Source of the DNA: Eurosta solidaginis
Lineage: Eukaryota; Arthropoda; Insecta; Diptera; Tephritidae
Direction of reading: 5' to 3'
NCBI RefSeq assembly: GCF_040869045.1
Contig: NC_090322.1
Span: 174,668,672-174,732,671 of the forward strand
Length of the DNA: 64,000 bases
Shown here: positions 22,100 through 33,906 of the stretch, in pieces
How the letters are laid out: each line of letters opens with the position of its first letter
Numbering within the stretch: position 1 is the stretch's first letter
The notes under the pieces: model-generated
What the model was told of the DNA's origin: nothing
What the model saw: only the letters and a program-made list of their open reading frames with translations
Databases searched by the model: none
Translations under genes and position numbers: made by a program

Positions 22100-24301
22100 A
22101 AGTAAGGAAGGCTAAGTTCGGGTGTAACCGAACATTACATACTCAACTGAGAGCTTTGGAGACAAAATAATGGAAAATCACCATGTAGGAAAATGAACCT
22201 AGGGTGACCTTGGAATGTGTTTGTATGACATGGGTATCAAATGGAAAGTATTAAAGAGTATTTTAAAAGGGAGTGGGCCTTAGTCCTATAGGTGGACGGC
22301 TTTTCGAGATATCGCCATAAATGTTGACCAGGCCCTACTCTGGAATTTGTTTGTACGATATGGGTATCAAATGAAATGTGTTAATGATAATTTTAAAAGG
22401 GAGTGGGCCTAAGTTCTATAGGTGGACGCCTTTTCGAGATATCGCCATAAAGGTGGACCAGGGATAACTCTAGAATTTATTTTGTACGATATGGGTATCA
22501 AATGAAAGGTATTAATGAGTATTTTAAAAGGGCGTGGGCCTAAGTTCTATAGGTGGACGCCTTTTCGAGATATCGCCATAAATGTTGACCAGGGGTGACT
22601 CTAGAATATGTTTGTACGATATAGGTATCAAATGAAAGGTGTTAATGAGTATTTTAAAAGGGCGTGGGGCTTAGTTCTATAGGTGGACGCCTTTTCGATA
22701 TATCGCCATAAAGGTGGACCAGGGGTGACTAGAATGCGTTTGTACGATATGGGTATCAAATGAAAGGTGTTAATGAGTATTTTAAAAGAGCGTGGGGCTT
22801 AGTTCTATAGGTGGACGCCTTTTCGATATATCGCCATAAAGGTGGACCAGGGGTGACTCTAGAATGTGTTTGTACGATATGGGTATCAAATTAAAGGTAT
22901 TAATGAGGGTTTTAAAAGGGAGTGGCCCTTAGTTGTATATGTAAAGGCGTTTTCGAGATATCCACCAAAATGTGGGCCAAGGTAACCCAGAACATCATCT
23001 GTCGGGTACCGCTAATTTATTTATATATGTAATACCACGAACAGTATTCCTGCCCAGATTCCAAGGGCTTTTGATTTCGCCCTGCATAACTTTTTCATTT
23101 TCTTCTACTTAATGTGGTAGGTGTCACACCCGTTTTACAAAGTTTTTTCTAAAGTTATATTTTGCGCCAATAAACCAATCCAATTATGTACCATGTTTCA
23201 TCCCTTTTTTCATATTTGGTATAAAATTATGGTGTTTTTTTCATTTCTCGTAATATTCGATATTAAAAAAGTGGGCGTGGTCATAGTCGGATATTGGCCA
23301 TTTTTTATACCAAGATAAAGTGAGTTCAAATAAGTACGTGAACTAAGTTTAGTAAAGATATAGCAATTTTTGCTCAAGTTATCGTGTTAACGGCCAGGCG
23401 GAAGGACCGACTGTGTATAAAAACTGGGCGTGGCTTCAACCGATTTCGCCCATTTTCACAGAGAACAGTTATCGTCATAGAAGCTATGCCCTTACCAAAT
23501 TTCACAAGGATTGGTAAATTTTTGTTCGACTTATGGCATTAAAAGTATTCTAGACAAATTAAATGAAAAAAGGCGGAGCCACGCCCATTTTGAAATTTTC
23601 TTTCATTTTTGTATATTGTTGCACTATATCATTACTTGAGTTGAATGTTGACATAATTTATTTATACACTGTAAAGATATAAAATTTTTTTGTTTAAATT
23701 TGAGTTAAACAAATTTTTTTTTTAAGTGGGCGTGTTCTTCATCTGATTTTTCAAATTTTTTTTTAGCACATATATAGTAATAGTAGTAACGTTCCTGCCA
23801 AATTTCATCATGATATCCTCAACGACTGCCAAATTACAGCTTGCAAAAATTTTAAATTACCTTCTTTTAAAAGTAGGCGGTGCCACGCCCATTGTCCGAA
23901 ATTTCACTAATTTTCTATTCTGCGTTATAAGATCAACCCACCTACCACGTTTCATCGCTTAACCCGTCTTTGGTAATGAATTATCGCACTTTTTCGGTTT
24001 TCCGAAATTTTCGATATCGAAAAAGTGGGCGTGGTTATAGTCCGATTTCGTTCATTTCAAATAGCGATCTGACATGCGTGCCCAGGAACTTACATACCAA
24101 ATTTCATTAAGATACCTCAAAGTTTACTCAAGTTATCGAGTTTACGGACGGACGGACATGGCTAAATGAATTTCTTTTTTCGCACAGATCATTTTGATAT
24201 ATACAAGTCTATATCTATCTCGATTAGCTTATGCCGTTACGGATTAACTTTATGCGAACAAAATTAATATACTCTGTGAGCTTTGCTCAGCTGAGTATAA
24301 T
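22100..24301 (-). mobile_element. INE-1/mini-me-like repeat, long copy with internal satellite
   Basis: The + strand begins GGCTAAGTTCGGGTGTAACC and ends TTTGCTCAGCTGAGTATAAT, the inverse of the ends of the copies at 7012 and 46787. Near the right end, GGACGGACGGACATGGC is the GTCY-type microsatellite next to the conserved core, followed by a TA-rich run. The left third is a tandem array (22140-22990). No protein is encoded; the interior resembles other copies in blocks such as GTGGGCGTGG. Confidence 0.7.
22140..22990. repeat. 130-bp tandem array inside the INE-type repeat
   Basis: The phrase GGGTATCAAATG recurs at 22232, 22362, 22493, 22623, 22751 and 22881, a period of 128-131 bp. Each unit also has TCTATAGGTGGACGCCTTTT and a CGAGATATCGCCATAAA-type stretch. 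About six and a half units are present, with a few percent divergence. Confidence 0.9.
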
Positions 24302-24803
24302 AAAGTATATGCAAATAAAATAAAGAACGGAAGTGTATTTAATTAAAGAAAACAAACTTATTTTTCATTGCATTTATGTTTTAATATATTAATTAACTAT
24401 ATTTTATTTTGCTCAGTTTTACGTTACTGGCTATATTTTGTTTTTTTTTCAACTTTTTTATATTTTTTGTGTTTTTATTTTCAGTTATGTGCATAATCTT
24501 CATGTACAGTTTTAATTTCCGATAGGGTAACTACGTTACGAGCCCACGGGCCTAGTATCTTTCTCAAAAAGAAAATAACGCCTGCCAAAATAAGGTTATA
24601 AAGCACGTGGGCATTATTTCACTGCATCAGTAAAAATAGTACATAAAAAAGACCTTAAAGTTTATGTGTTTATATTATTTTTAAAAATTATAGTTTTTTT
24701 TTTACGTACATATAATAAAAAAGCATGCCATATTTGGTTGAAAGGCAATTTCAGTACGATATCGATTATGGCAGTTTCCGATATTTAATGACTTTTATTC
24801 TAA
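24302..24803. other. HIRA 3' flank, no other gene seen
   Basis: AT-rich sequence downstream of HIRA. On the - strand an AATAAA is present at 24794-24799, only a few nucleotides after the HIRA stop. It may be the polyadenylation signal, although further AT-rich candidates exist downstream. Confidence 0.45.
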
Positions 24804-24998
24804 TTAATTATTCTTCGTTACAGTGTCCGCATTTGTATTTGCGGAAGACATATCCACGTCCATGTCATCAGTATCTGTGCTAATTATATTTGAACAATAG
24901 TCGAATAATTCATGATATTCCATATACAAACGTTGCCATTTTATGTGCGTTTTAAGTATGTTCAGTACACTTGCCAATAACTGATGTTTGGGCACTGA
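24804..24998 (-). CDS. Hira: HIRA, last coding exon (exon h of 8 seen)
   Basis: The acceptor TTTTTTAG precedes TCAGTGCCC, phase 0. The exon encodes VPKHQLLASVLNILK, then HIKWQRLYMEYHELFDYC, and an acidic tail ending in TAA (24804-24806). It corresponds to the extreme C-terminus of HIRA (human LLKELLPVIGQNLRFQRL region), part of the HIRA C-terminal domain that mediates trimerisation and CABIN1 contact in mammals. The preceding intron is 73 nt. Confidence 0.9.
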   Translation of the reverse strand, partial: SVPKHQLLASVLNILKTHIKWQRLYMEYHELFDYCSNIISTDTDDMDVDMSSANTNADTVTKNN

Positions 24999-25071
24999 CT
25001 AAAAAAGATATAATAGACATTTACATCTGCTAAAAAGGATTGTATTAAATTTAATTGTATTTAAAGCTCAC

Positions 25072-25288
25072 CAGTATTTTATGTGCTGCACTAACGTTAC
25101 GTGGCGATGGACCAAGTAAATCATCTAATAGCAGTCGTAGACGTTGTTCTGTACCGCTCATGGCCAACTGGTATGCGTACATATTGTACCAGAATATCAA
25201 TTCATCAGGCGAATTAATAGCTTCCGATAACATAATCTGATTTTCTATGAAGCTTAATTTGGCACTCGACTGCCAGTCGTGCATATTC
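25072..25288 (-). CDS. Hira: HIRA, exon g
   Basis: The acceptor CTTTCCCCAG and donor GTGAGC fit consensus. It enters in phase 2 and leaves in phase 0. The product contains SFIENQIMLSEAI, ELIFWYNMYAYQLAMSGTEQ and RLLLDDLLGPSP, which line up with LENQVAAALTL, YRHWLLVYARYLV and CKDLLGP of human HIRA. This helical segment belongs to the C-terminal domain. The upstream intron is about 8 kb and holds the TIR mosaic, an RNase H-type non-LTR element, a SINE and a solo LTR. Confidence 0.93.
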
Positions 25289-25594
25289 CTGGGGAAAGAA
25301 ACATTGTAAATTGAAAAATGGCATATAATAATAACATTGTGTGGCATCCTTGAGGTGATGCAATTTTTCTTGTAGATCTTAAAAATCTATGAATGACTGC
25401 ATACACAATTTTTACCGCCCACCCCCAAACTCGTGAGTTACGGTTAAAAAACCTGGTTTCCGTATCTTTGATTTCTTGCGAGTCTATAATTTTGTTAGTA
25501 ATATGACAACCAGTTTTTGCAGTGGACCATCAAAACCTATAACACTCCCCAAAAACCTTCGGTAATTGTCTATATCGTTAAAACAATATCAACT

Positions 25595-26760
25595 ACCCTG
25601 CAAAAATTGTTGGATTATGTGTTCCATTTTCTTCACGTTGGAGTACTCTAACAATACTCCTTTGCAATGCGTTTGCGGACCACCATCAGTCGATCATTGC
25701 TCGTTTTTTAACGACCGTGATCACGACACTATGACGATCGAAAAGAGTTGCCAAAAGTAAAATATTGCATACAAATAACTGATAATAAAATTTTACTATG
25801 GCAACTCTGATAAAATGCAACCGCGCACTGGTTTTATGTATACCCTGCAAAAATTTTCGGATTACGTGTTCCATTTTTTTCATGTTGGAGTACTCTAACA
25901 ATAGGGGGACCCATGTAACCGTATGAATGCCTTATAAAGTGTGTAAACGTATAAATTTATCTAGTGCGTAAACGAGCTGTCAAATTTTGTATGAAAAATC
26001 ATTTACACAATTTGTATAAATTTACGCGCACATTTCATTGGGTAAACTCAAAGCAATGCAACCTTGCAGACATTACAGCAGGCATTTTCATCAGAAATCT
26101 CCAATATCAGCAAGTAAAGGCGTTTTAGTTTTGATTTTTCACTTGATCTTGGCATTTTTTAATTTGTACACAATCAAAAAAATTTTGTTTGGCAATAATA
26201 CAGCTGATAAACAATCAAGTTTATCAAGAGTATTACTAGGTGCGTTCATATAACAGCGTGTGTAAATGGATATAATTTTACACCTTATAAGTTTATATGC
26301 TTTCATGAGTCCCCCTATTATCCTTTGCAATGCTTTTGCGGACCACCATCAGCCGATCATTGCTCGTGTTTTAACGACCGTGATCACGACACGATGACGA
26401 TCGAACAGAGTTGCCAAAAGCAAAATATTGCATACAAATAACTGATAATAAAATTTTACTATGGCAATTCTGATGAAATGCAACCGCGCAACTGGTTTTA
26501 TGTATACCCTGCAAAAATTGTTGGATCACGTGTTCCATTTTTTTCATGTTGGAGTACTCTAACAATATTCCTTTGCAATGCTTTTGCGGACCACCATCAG
26601 CCGATCATAGCTCCTGTTTTAACGACCGTGATCACGACACGATGACGATCGAACAGAGTTGCCAAAAGTAAAATATTGCATACAAATAACTGATAATAAA
26701 ATTTTACTATGGCAACTCTGATGAAATGCAACCGCGCAACTGGTTTTATGTATACATACT
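25595..26760 (+). repeat. Three tandem copies of the ~247-bp TIR arm
   Basis: Units start ACCCTGCAAAAATT at 25595, 25842 and 26506. Without the MITE inserted in the second unit, the spacing is 247 and 250 bp. Each has CCACCATCAGCCGATCAT (one base varies), AACGACCGTGATCACGAC and ACAAATAACTGATAATAAAA. A fourth copy is inverted at 29756-29956. Confidence 0.85.
25904..26315. mobile_element. 412-bp MITE, TA-flanked
   Basis: It begins GGGGGACCCATG and ends with the inverse of GGGGGACTCATG, flanked by TA on both sides (25902-25903, 26316-26317). It interrupts the second tandem TIR arm: the sequence before it (TACTCTAACAATA) resumes after it (TTATCCTTTGCAATG). The TA duplication suits a Tc1/mariner-related MITE. 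No gene inside. Confidence 0.8.
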
Positions 26761-29700
26761 ATAATAGGTGTATTTTTTTTCAAGCGAGCTTGAAGAAAAC
26801 GCTTCAACTAGCTAAACAGTTTCATTATGCCAAAACCATACATATGGTGGAGGTTTATCAGCTAATTGTTACTTTTTTTCGCTGCTACGACATTTCTACT
26901 TCTAGCGCAGTATGTTTTTGACACTCAACCAGAGAATTACAAAAACAAAATACATGAAATGCGTGTGTTTGTATGTATGTCACCCTGCCGCCACGCTGTT
27001 ATTTTGTTATTTTTGTTTATCTGCACATTCGTATGTTCATTTCATTCACTCGTTCAATAGTGCCCTATTTTTGAATATGCAACACAATACAACACCATCA
27101 ATCAGGTCGACAATTACCTAAGCGGTTTCAACTGAAAGCGCTTCGCCAACTCAACTCGATTACTTTTTATTGTTGCTTTCCATGCAATTCGGTGAGCTAG
27201 CTAGTGTTTTAATTGTACTAGTTAGCAACGAAATACAGCTAGTATAGAGAAATATTCAAAGGGGAATTGTGTCGGAAAGAATTATCGGAGTGAATTTAAT
27301 ATATACATACATGTAAAAGAAGAGGGGCAATAAAACTTTTATATTTTATACTACGAATATTCTTATGTTATTTAGCATTTGCGTGAATAAAGAAACTAAT
27401 ATGAATTTTATATAAATTTTATGTTTTATTTTGGGTGACTTCTTTAGCGATGGTTTTAAAAGTACTCTTTTTTAGTATTCCAAGGAGTAATGTTTTGAGA
27501 GCAGTTCCGCAAGTAATCTCTTGTCGGTACTCCATGGAGTAATATTTCAGGAGCAGTTTAGAGAGCACTGTTCCGCAGATACTCCATAGAGTAGTTTTTC
27601 TGGAGTACTTTGGCATATGATCCTCTGTGGGTGCTCCATGGAGTACTACAGTGAAATTACTTTGGAAAGTACTCTCACGTATGTACTCTATGGAATACTC
27701 ACAAACAAAGCGAGAGTGGGATCACCTACTCCTCTCCTAGGACATCGCAATGTTAATTGGAGCATATTTTTTGTATGAATACAGATTAGGTTTGGAGCAC
27801 TCCTATACTCCTAAAGGAGTATTCCTTACACTATTTATGGAGTACTCGCGTTTTTTGAAGGTACATACTATAGTATAGAGAAATATTAGTTTATTCACGC
27901 AAATGCTAAATAACATAAGAATATTCGTAGTATAAAATATAAAAGTTGTATTTCCCCTCTTCATTTACTTTCATTGTAAATTAAATTCACTCCGATAATT
28001 CTTTCCGACGCAATTCCTCTTTAGTACTTTGGCATATGATATGATCCTCTGTGTGTGCTCCATGGAGTACTACAGTGAAATTACTTTGGAAAGTACTCTC
28101 ACGTATGTACTCTATGGAATAGTCACAAACAAAGTGAGAGTGGAATCACCTACTCCTCTCCTAGGACATCGCAATGTTAATTGGAGCAAATTTTTTGTAT
28201 GAATACAGATTAGTTTTGGAACACTCCTATACTCCTAAAGGAGTATTCCTTACACTATTTATGGAGTACTCGCGTTTCTGAAGGGTATAGAAGATTTAAC
28301 AATGAGCTACACGCACGTTATGCAGACATCCACACAGTGCAGCGAATTAAAATAGCTAATACGCTACCCTGCAAACATCGACTACCGAAACTACTAATAC
28401 AGTGATACAAATTTCAATAACACTAACACCAATAAACTGAAAGTAAATAAGCATTTGGTAAAATTCCAATAGCCCTCCTTCATAATTACCAATTTTAGAA
28501 AGTGTATTCGGTATTCGGTAATTTTTGAGTAATTTCCACGTATAATATCCGATTTAAACTGTAATTACTGCCTCGAAGTAGAATTCTGGTATTTATCCCT
28601 TATTAATACTATATTTGATTTGGAGTATGTTTTAAGTATTTTCTTAGTAAATTCCCAGTATCTTCGTAATTTAAAACTTAATTTTTCCTTAAACTGTTGA
28701 AAATATACATACATAAGTAGGCTTAATGGATTGGATCAAATGGTCTTTCAAATTTGTTCAATAAATAAACAATTTTGGTCGATAAACATACATCAATGTA
28801 AACCAATGGTCCGTATTGTCTACGTGAACTTCATTTCAGGAAACAGGTAACAGGTATTTATAAGATGCATTAGATCACCTTCTAACAGAACCTTTTTTGA
28901 ACTCTTATTGGACTAGTAATTATGGTTTATCGTTTCTTTAACAAGCAATCCACAAGTTATTAGATACCTTTTGATATTAATTAAATTTAGACCTACGTTT
29001 GTAAACTAAAAAAAAAAAAACAGAAATATAAATAAAATCTGCATAAGTTAATTAAGGCATTTAACTTAGAAAAAGATTTCCAGACCAATACGTTACTGGA
29101 AAGGAAAATGCCAATAGTCTATGGGAATTTAAAGGGTATTTCATATATAATTTTCAGGGAAAATGCCAATATCTTTCTTTATATTTTAAGGAAAACTCAC
29201 CCAAAAGCTACTGATTAATTATTTGAAACATACTTGTAAATTTCCAGAATCTGAAACCAAATTAAGGTATGTTACAAGCAACTACCTCGGAAAATTAAGG
29301 GATATTATCATGTAGGCTGGCAAAAGCCTACCTCTTAATGTTCAGGTATTGTTTTGGTATAATACCCGAAAATTTCAAAAAAAAAAAACTACTGGTATAT
29401 TCCAGTTTTTGTATTTCCTATTGTACTTAAATAAATTCACATGTACATGAAGTATATAGGGTAATTTTATCCCGAGGCCATTTCTGTCTAACTGAAGAAC
29501 TACTGCCCTTCAAAAAACGCGAGTACTCCATAAATAATGTACTTTCACTGTAGTACTCCATGGAGCACCTACAGAGGATCATATGCCAAAGTACTAAAGA
29601 GGAATTGTTTCGGAAAGAATTATCGGAGAGAATTTAATTTAAAATGAAAGTAAATGAAGAGGGGCAATACAACTTTTATATTTTTTACTACGAATATTCT

Positions 29701-30253
29701 TATGTTATTTAGCATTTGCGTGAATAAAGAAACTAATATTTCTCTATACTATAGTATGAATACATAAAACCAGTGCGCGGTTGCAATATTTTACTTTTGG
29801 CAACTCTGTTCGATCGTCATCGTGTCGTGATCACGGTCGTTAAAAAACGAGCAATGATCGGCTGATGGTGGTACGCAAACGCATTGCAAAGGAGTATTGT
29901 TAGAGTACTCCAACATGAAGAAAATGGAACACGTAATCTAACAATTTTTGCAGGGTGGTAAATTATCTGATAATTACCGAATAAATACCAGTAGTATGTT
30001 TGCAGAGGGGTAAGCGTGTTATGGAAATTGAAAAATAGGTTCCTCTGAGAGCAATTTTCGAGCTCTCTTATTCATTAAAAATACAAACAGTTTATAACTC
30101 AAATTTCAATACAAAACTCCAATAATAAGAGCTTTATAAAACTACTTATTATTCTTATGAATAAGGGGGAAGCAGTAAGGGATATTTTTCACTTATCTAA
30201 AAGGATATTGAAGGTTTACTTGTCAAATTATTGGTAAAGTTACATTGTAGGCA

Positions 30254-31805
30254 CTCCCTCGATTGGAGGGGTACCGTTGGTACTTTCTGATAGGGTTAAA
30301 TATTTGGGGATTGTTTTGGACAAGAAACTGTCCTGGAGACCCAATGTGGAAGATCGGGCCAGGAAGGCCGACATTGCCTTGTACTGCTGCAGAGGAGCTA
30401 TCGGAAAGCGATGGGGACTCTCGCCAAGAATAGTACACTGGCTTTATGAGATGGTGGTCAAACCGATTCTGCTATATGGGGTGCTGGTCTGGTGGAAAGC
30501 ACTGGACACGGCGAGCACCTCCAAAATGTTAGTGTCAGTGCAACGGACGGCGCTGATCGGTATCAGTGGCGCTCTGAGAACAACGCCTACCTTGGCACTG
30601 AACGTCATGCTGAACATATACCCAGTAGATATTGCGGGAAAGGCGGCCGCGGCAAGGTCGTTGGTCAGGCTTCGTGATATGGGATATAGACTTTCTGACC
30701 GCGGACACTCTAGCCTTCTTACCAGTTTCGACTTCATCCCGGACAGAACGGACTACTGTATGCCGATAACAGCTCCCTATACAACCTTCACCCCAGTTAT
30801 TCCAGAGAGAGAGGATTGGGGAAGAGGAATTATCTGGGGCATGGGACCGGTTAACTTGTTCACGGATGGGTCAAAGCTGGATGGAAAGGTTGGTGGGGGG
30901 GTCTTTTGTCAAGAGCTAAATTTAAGCCGCAAGTTTAAGTTGGCTGATCACTGCAGTGTATTCCAAGCGGAAATTGCTGCGATTAAGGATGCGGTGGATG
31001 GAATGCTATCCAGTGCTACCACGGTTAGGGAATTTAACATCTACTCTGATAGCCAATCGGCTATCAAGGCCTTGAGCTCAACTACAGTGCGATCGAGGGT
31101 GGTCTGGGAGTGCCTGACCTCGCTTGCGATTGCATCGAATTATTTTTCAATTAAGATTATCTGGGTCCCGGGCCATAGTGATATCCCGGGTAACTGTCAA
31201 GCGGATCTCTTAGCCCACATCGGTACAACTGAACCGGATGAAGATGGCTGTAGGGACTTCGGGATCCCGCTGGCCACCTGTGGAATGCTCCTCCATAGCT
31301 GGGCCTCGAATCAGCTCAGCAAACGTTGGGCGGATACCACGTCTTGCAGGGTAGCAAGATCTTTCTGGCCGAAAGTGGATGGCAGGAGGTCTGCTGAAAT
31401 AATTGGGTTCACTAAGGCTCACCTATCAATGGTCATTGGGGTTTTGACAGGGCACTGTCCCATGGGTATCCATGCGGTACGTCTCAATATACTGGAAACT
31501 CCATCCTGCTGCAGCTGTATGGAGGATGATGAGGTGGAATCACCAAATCACTTTATGCTTGATTGTCCAGCTTTTGCCAGAATTAGGCGAAAGTACTTCG
31601 GTCGCGACTCACTTGGATCTCCCGAGGATATATCCAAAGTTGAGATCGGTATCATTCGGAGCTTTATCGTTGCTACCCAACGATTCTCTAAGTAGCTGGA
31701 TCTAGGTCACCGTTATTTTTGGTGTATGTGGTATCACAACGGACCTTCGTGTTGTCCAAGTGAGCTATCCTTATCAGGGCAGCTACCACCTAACCTATCC
31801 TATCC
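30254..31805 (+). mobile_element. 5'-truncated non-LTR retrotransposon with RNase H
   Basis: It is flanked by a perfect 13-bp duplication TACATTGTAGGCA (30241-30253 and 31806-31818). The 5' end starts within ORF2 and the 3' end has a short pyrimidine-rich repeat (CCTATCCTATCC). These are the marks of target-primed reverse transcription with 5' truncation. It lies in the HIRA intron between exons f and g, opposite to HIRA. Confidence 0.93.
30277..31695 (+). pseudogene. ORF2 C-terminal half: RT thumb and RNase H (LOA/I-like)
   Basis: The open frame of 472 codons lacks the RT palm. It begins with the post-catalytic RT motif VKYLGIVLDKKLSW and the thumb. RNase H follows with VNLFTDGSK, FQAEIAAIKDA, IYSDSQSAI and WVPGHSDIPGN, so all four acidic positions are in view. 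The tail has a CCHC-like CSCMEDDEVESPNHFMLDC. RNase H after RT is found in the I and LOA groups of fly elements; LOA-like is my best guess. The frame is intact but lacks its start and RT core. Confidence 0.88.
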
Positions 31806-31960
31806 TACATTGTAGGCAGAATAATGGCGTTTTCTTTTCTGAAAATATTGTCACCCTGCTGGTGTTCTTCTAAGATCTCTCGCAGAATTAGAAAATAGAT
31901 ACATTGCCCACATATTCAGCATATTTGCAGAGTTAATATTTATCATAGGACGCAGATATC

Positions 31961-32070
31961 AAGGCAGTCGGTTCTATGTACCGGAGCGACTCGGGATTTT
32001 TCCCGACCAGGGACTGTCATTTCAGTGTAACCCCACTGCTGCAACAACAACATCAACATTGGTGCGGATG
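31961..32070 (+). mobile_element. Micro-retroposon: 5' end plus tail of the nested non-LTR family
   Basis: About 78 bp match the 5' end of copies A-C (GGCAGTCGGTTCTATGTACC through TCATTTCAGTGTAACCCCA) and run directly into CTGCTGCAACAACAACATC, the family's tail type. About 4 kb in between is missing. No clear target duplication. It looks like a small non-autonomous derivative using the promoter-bearing 5' end and the recognised 3' end. Confidence 0.7.
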
Positions 32071-32104
32071 CAGTTCAGTTTGTGTCACAATTGTATCGAA
32101 GCGG

Positions 32105-32350
32105 AAATACACATTTTTATGTCTCAAGAACGGCCGCCGTGGTAGCTGCAAAGTAGCATTAAAAATTTAGAAAAAAGTGTTTTCAATTAGAATAAAGCTT
32201 TACTAAGCGGGATCACCGCTCGGAAGTGATTTGGCAAACACTCCGAGTGTATTTATGCCATGAAAACTTCTCAGTGAAAACTCATCTACCTTGCAGATGC
32301 TGTTCGGAGTCAGCGTAAAACATGTAGGTTCCGTTCCGTACAATGGTGAG
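32105..32350 (+). repeat. tRNA-derived SINE, head deleted
   Basis: It begins GGCCGCCGTGGTAG but lacks most of the tRNA-like head, then continues with the SINE body (CGGGATCACCGCTCGGAAGTG, CTCATCTACCTTGCAGATGC and a GTAGGTTCCGT end). The same body is found at 39565 and 40975. Confidence 0.7.
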
Positions 32351-32559
32351 TAAATTAAAAGGAGCACGGGGCCGATTCGTGATCCAATGCCGTTTTTTTA
32401 AAATCAATACCTCCGAAATGGTGCATCGGATTAATTAAATATGTGAACTAGGGATAACGCGTACTCACTGGATCCATAATATATTATTATTTTTTGAAAT
32501 AGTTGAATAGCCTAATTTGTATCGCTTGAGTGAAAATATTTTTCCATCCGTGATCGTAT

Positions 32560-33032
32560 TGTAACGAATTTTGTGAAATTCCGCTTATTTGTAACCTTCT
32601 GCTAACGTTCGAATCGCTAAACTGTTGAATAAATCACTCCAATATTTAGTATTGCAAACTGGTCATTATTTAGAATACTTTGGGAGTAGTACTTCTCAAT
32701 TATACTTCGCAACCAATATAGTTTAAATCAAAACTGTTTCGTCATTCCTCAGCTTGCGCTGCTTTTATACTCTCTGTTGCCTTGTCCGTATACTTCTCCT
32801 AAAATCTAGTTGTTTCGAGAACAGTTGCATGTCATGCAGCCATATACATGTATATCTGTAGTCCACGCCTCTCCCATAGCCATATGCGTGTGTATGTGTG
32901 AGTAACTACTACGGCTGATGACTGCATCTGTGTGTGTGAGGTATCTCTTCGTTGCCTTGTAAATAAGTGTGGCTGCTTAATTGTTGTTGTGCGTTTATTA
33001 GTAGCAGCTTAGTGATGCTAATATTCGTCCCA
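32560..33032 (-). repeat. Solo LTR, Gypsy LTR family
   Basis: The LTR is 473 bp from TGTAACGAATTTTGTG to ATATTCGTCCCA, flanked by a perfect GTAT duplication (32556-32559, 33033-33036). It lies in a HIRA intron. Confidence 0.87.
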
Positions 33033-33246
33033 GTATGTTACGATTCCATAGCTAACCTACACGAGTCGAGTTCTGTTAAAAATATGAATTTACTGCAAAA
33101 AAAATTACAAGAGACCCTGGCGAAGCTAAGCTCCTTGCGGAAGGGAGGGCGGGTGACGTAGAAGGTACGGCGTGGTCATATCACATCATTCCCGAGATAG
33201 TTGGGCTTTGACAAAGACAGAAAATTTTCTAAATGTAAATACTTAC

Positions 33247-33611
33247 ATATCCACTGATGTGCTTTTAGCAGCAAATGTATTAGTTGCCGCCTGCGTGGAA
33301 ATTAATGGATAGGACACATAATTTTTTTGGAAATCCTTAGGTATAGTCGTTTGGACGCCATGCCGTATTATGGGATCCTTTGTATTAAGTGCAAGCCATG
33401 ATTGCAATTGCGAAGAATATGAATACGCATTACCATTAGCAAACAATATCATAGGTACACCATCTTCGGTAATATTAAATTGTACAACTGTGCCAAGCTT
33501 TGAACCAATTTCATTATATGTAGCAGCCAAAAATATGCGCCTTTCTGCAATATGCCAAATACGAACAGTGCCACAGTCTGATACAACACCAACCAACCGG
33601 CTACTAGGACA
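33247..33611 (-). CDS. Hira: HIRA, exon f
   Basis: The acceptor GTCTTCAG and donor GTAAGT fit consensus, phase 0 in and phase 2 out. The product has VVSDCGTVRIWHIAERR, then FNITEDGVPMILFANGNAYS and LQSWLALNTKD. It is collinear with the C-terminal HIRA beta-propeller-like region (human LTQHGIPVMNLSDGKAY). HIRA deposits histone H3.3 independently of DNA synthesis, including on sperm chromatin after fertilisation in flies. Confidence 0.93.
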
Positions 33612-33706
33612 CTGAAGACATACCAAAAAAATATAAAAAAGCATATAAATTCTTGATAAAAAAAAAATAATAGTGACAATTATCATAAGTTCATTTAAAT
33701 ACTCAC

Positions 33707-33852
33707 AAAAGCACATTGTACTGCAGCTGTACTTATACTTATAACGGGCAGTGTAGCTACACCAGTTTTCATATCCATCAATCGCAATGTGCCATCCAAA
33801 CTACATAACATAACATATTTATAGCAAAAGTTCAAATTTACAATTGGTGAAC
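33707..33852 (-). CDS. Hira: HIRA, exon e
   Basis: This short exon of 146 nt is bounded by acceptor CGTATTAG and donor GTGAGT. The product SPIVNLNFCYKYVMLCSLDG, then TLRLMDMKTGVATLPVIS, is a WD-like strand set of the C-terminal domain. The upstream intron (33853-33906) is only 54 nt and has a clear branch-site-like TACTAAAT. Phase 1 in, phase 0 out. Confidence 0.9.
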
Positions 33853-33906
33853 CTAATACGAAAATCTAATTTAGTACCTTTTTTACACATTATTCAAATT
33901 ACTTAC

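Larger units (their letters stand above)
25595..29956. mobile_element. 4.4-kb TIR-bounded mosaic of non-coding repeats
   Basis: The left end, ACCCTGCAAAAATTGTTGG, is matched inversely at 29938-29956, and the match runs inward for about 200 bp on each side (shared CGACCGTGATCACGACAC and GAGTTGCCAAAAG). The left arm is present three times in tandem (25595, 25842, 26506). Inside lie inverted and direct copies of blocks with GGAGTACTCCATGG-type palindromes (27590-27870, 28024-28285, inverse 29505-29600) and of a block beginning TAGTATAGAGAAATATT (27240 inverse, 27876, 29600-29757 inverse). No transposase frame. It fills the largest HIRA intron. Confidence 0.7.
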
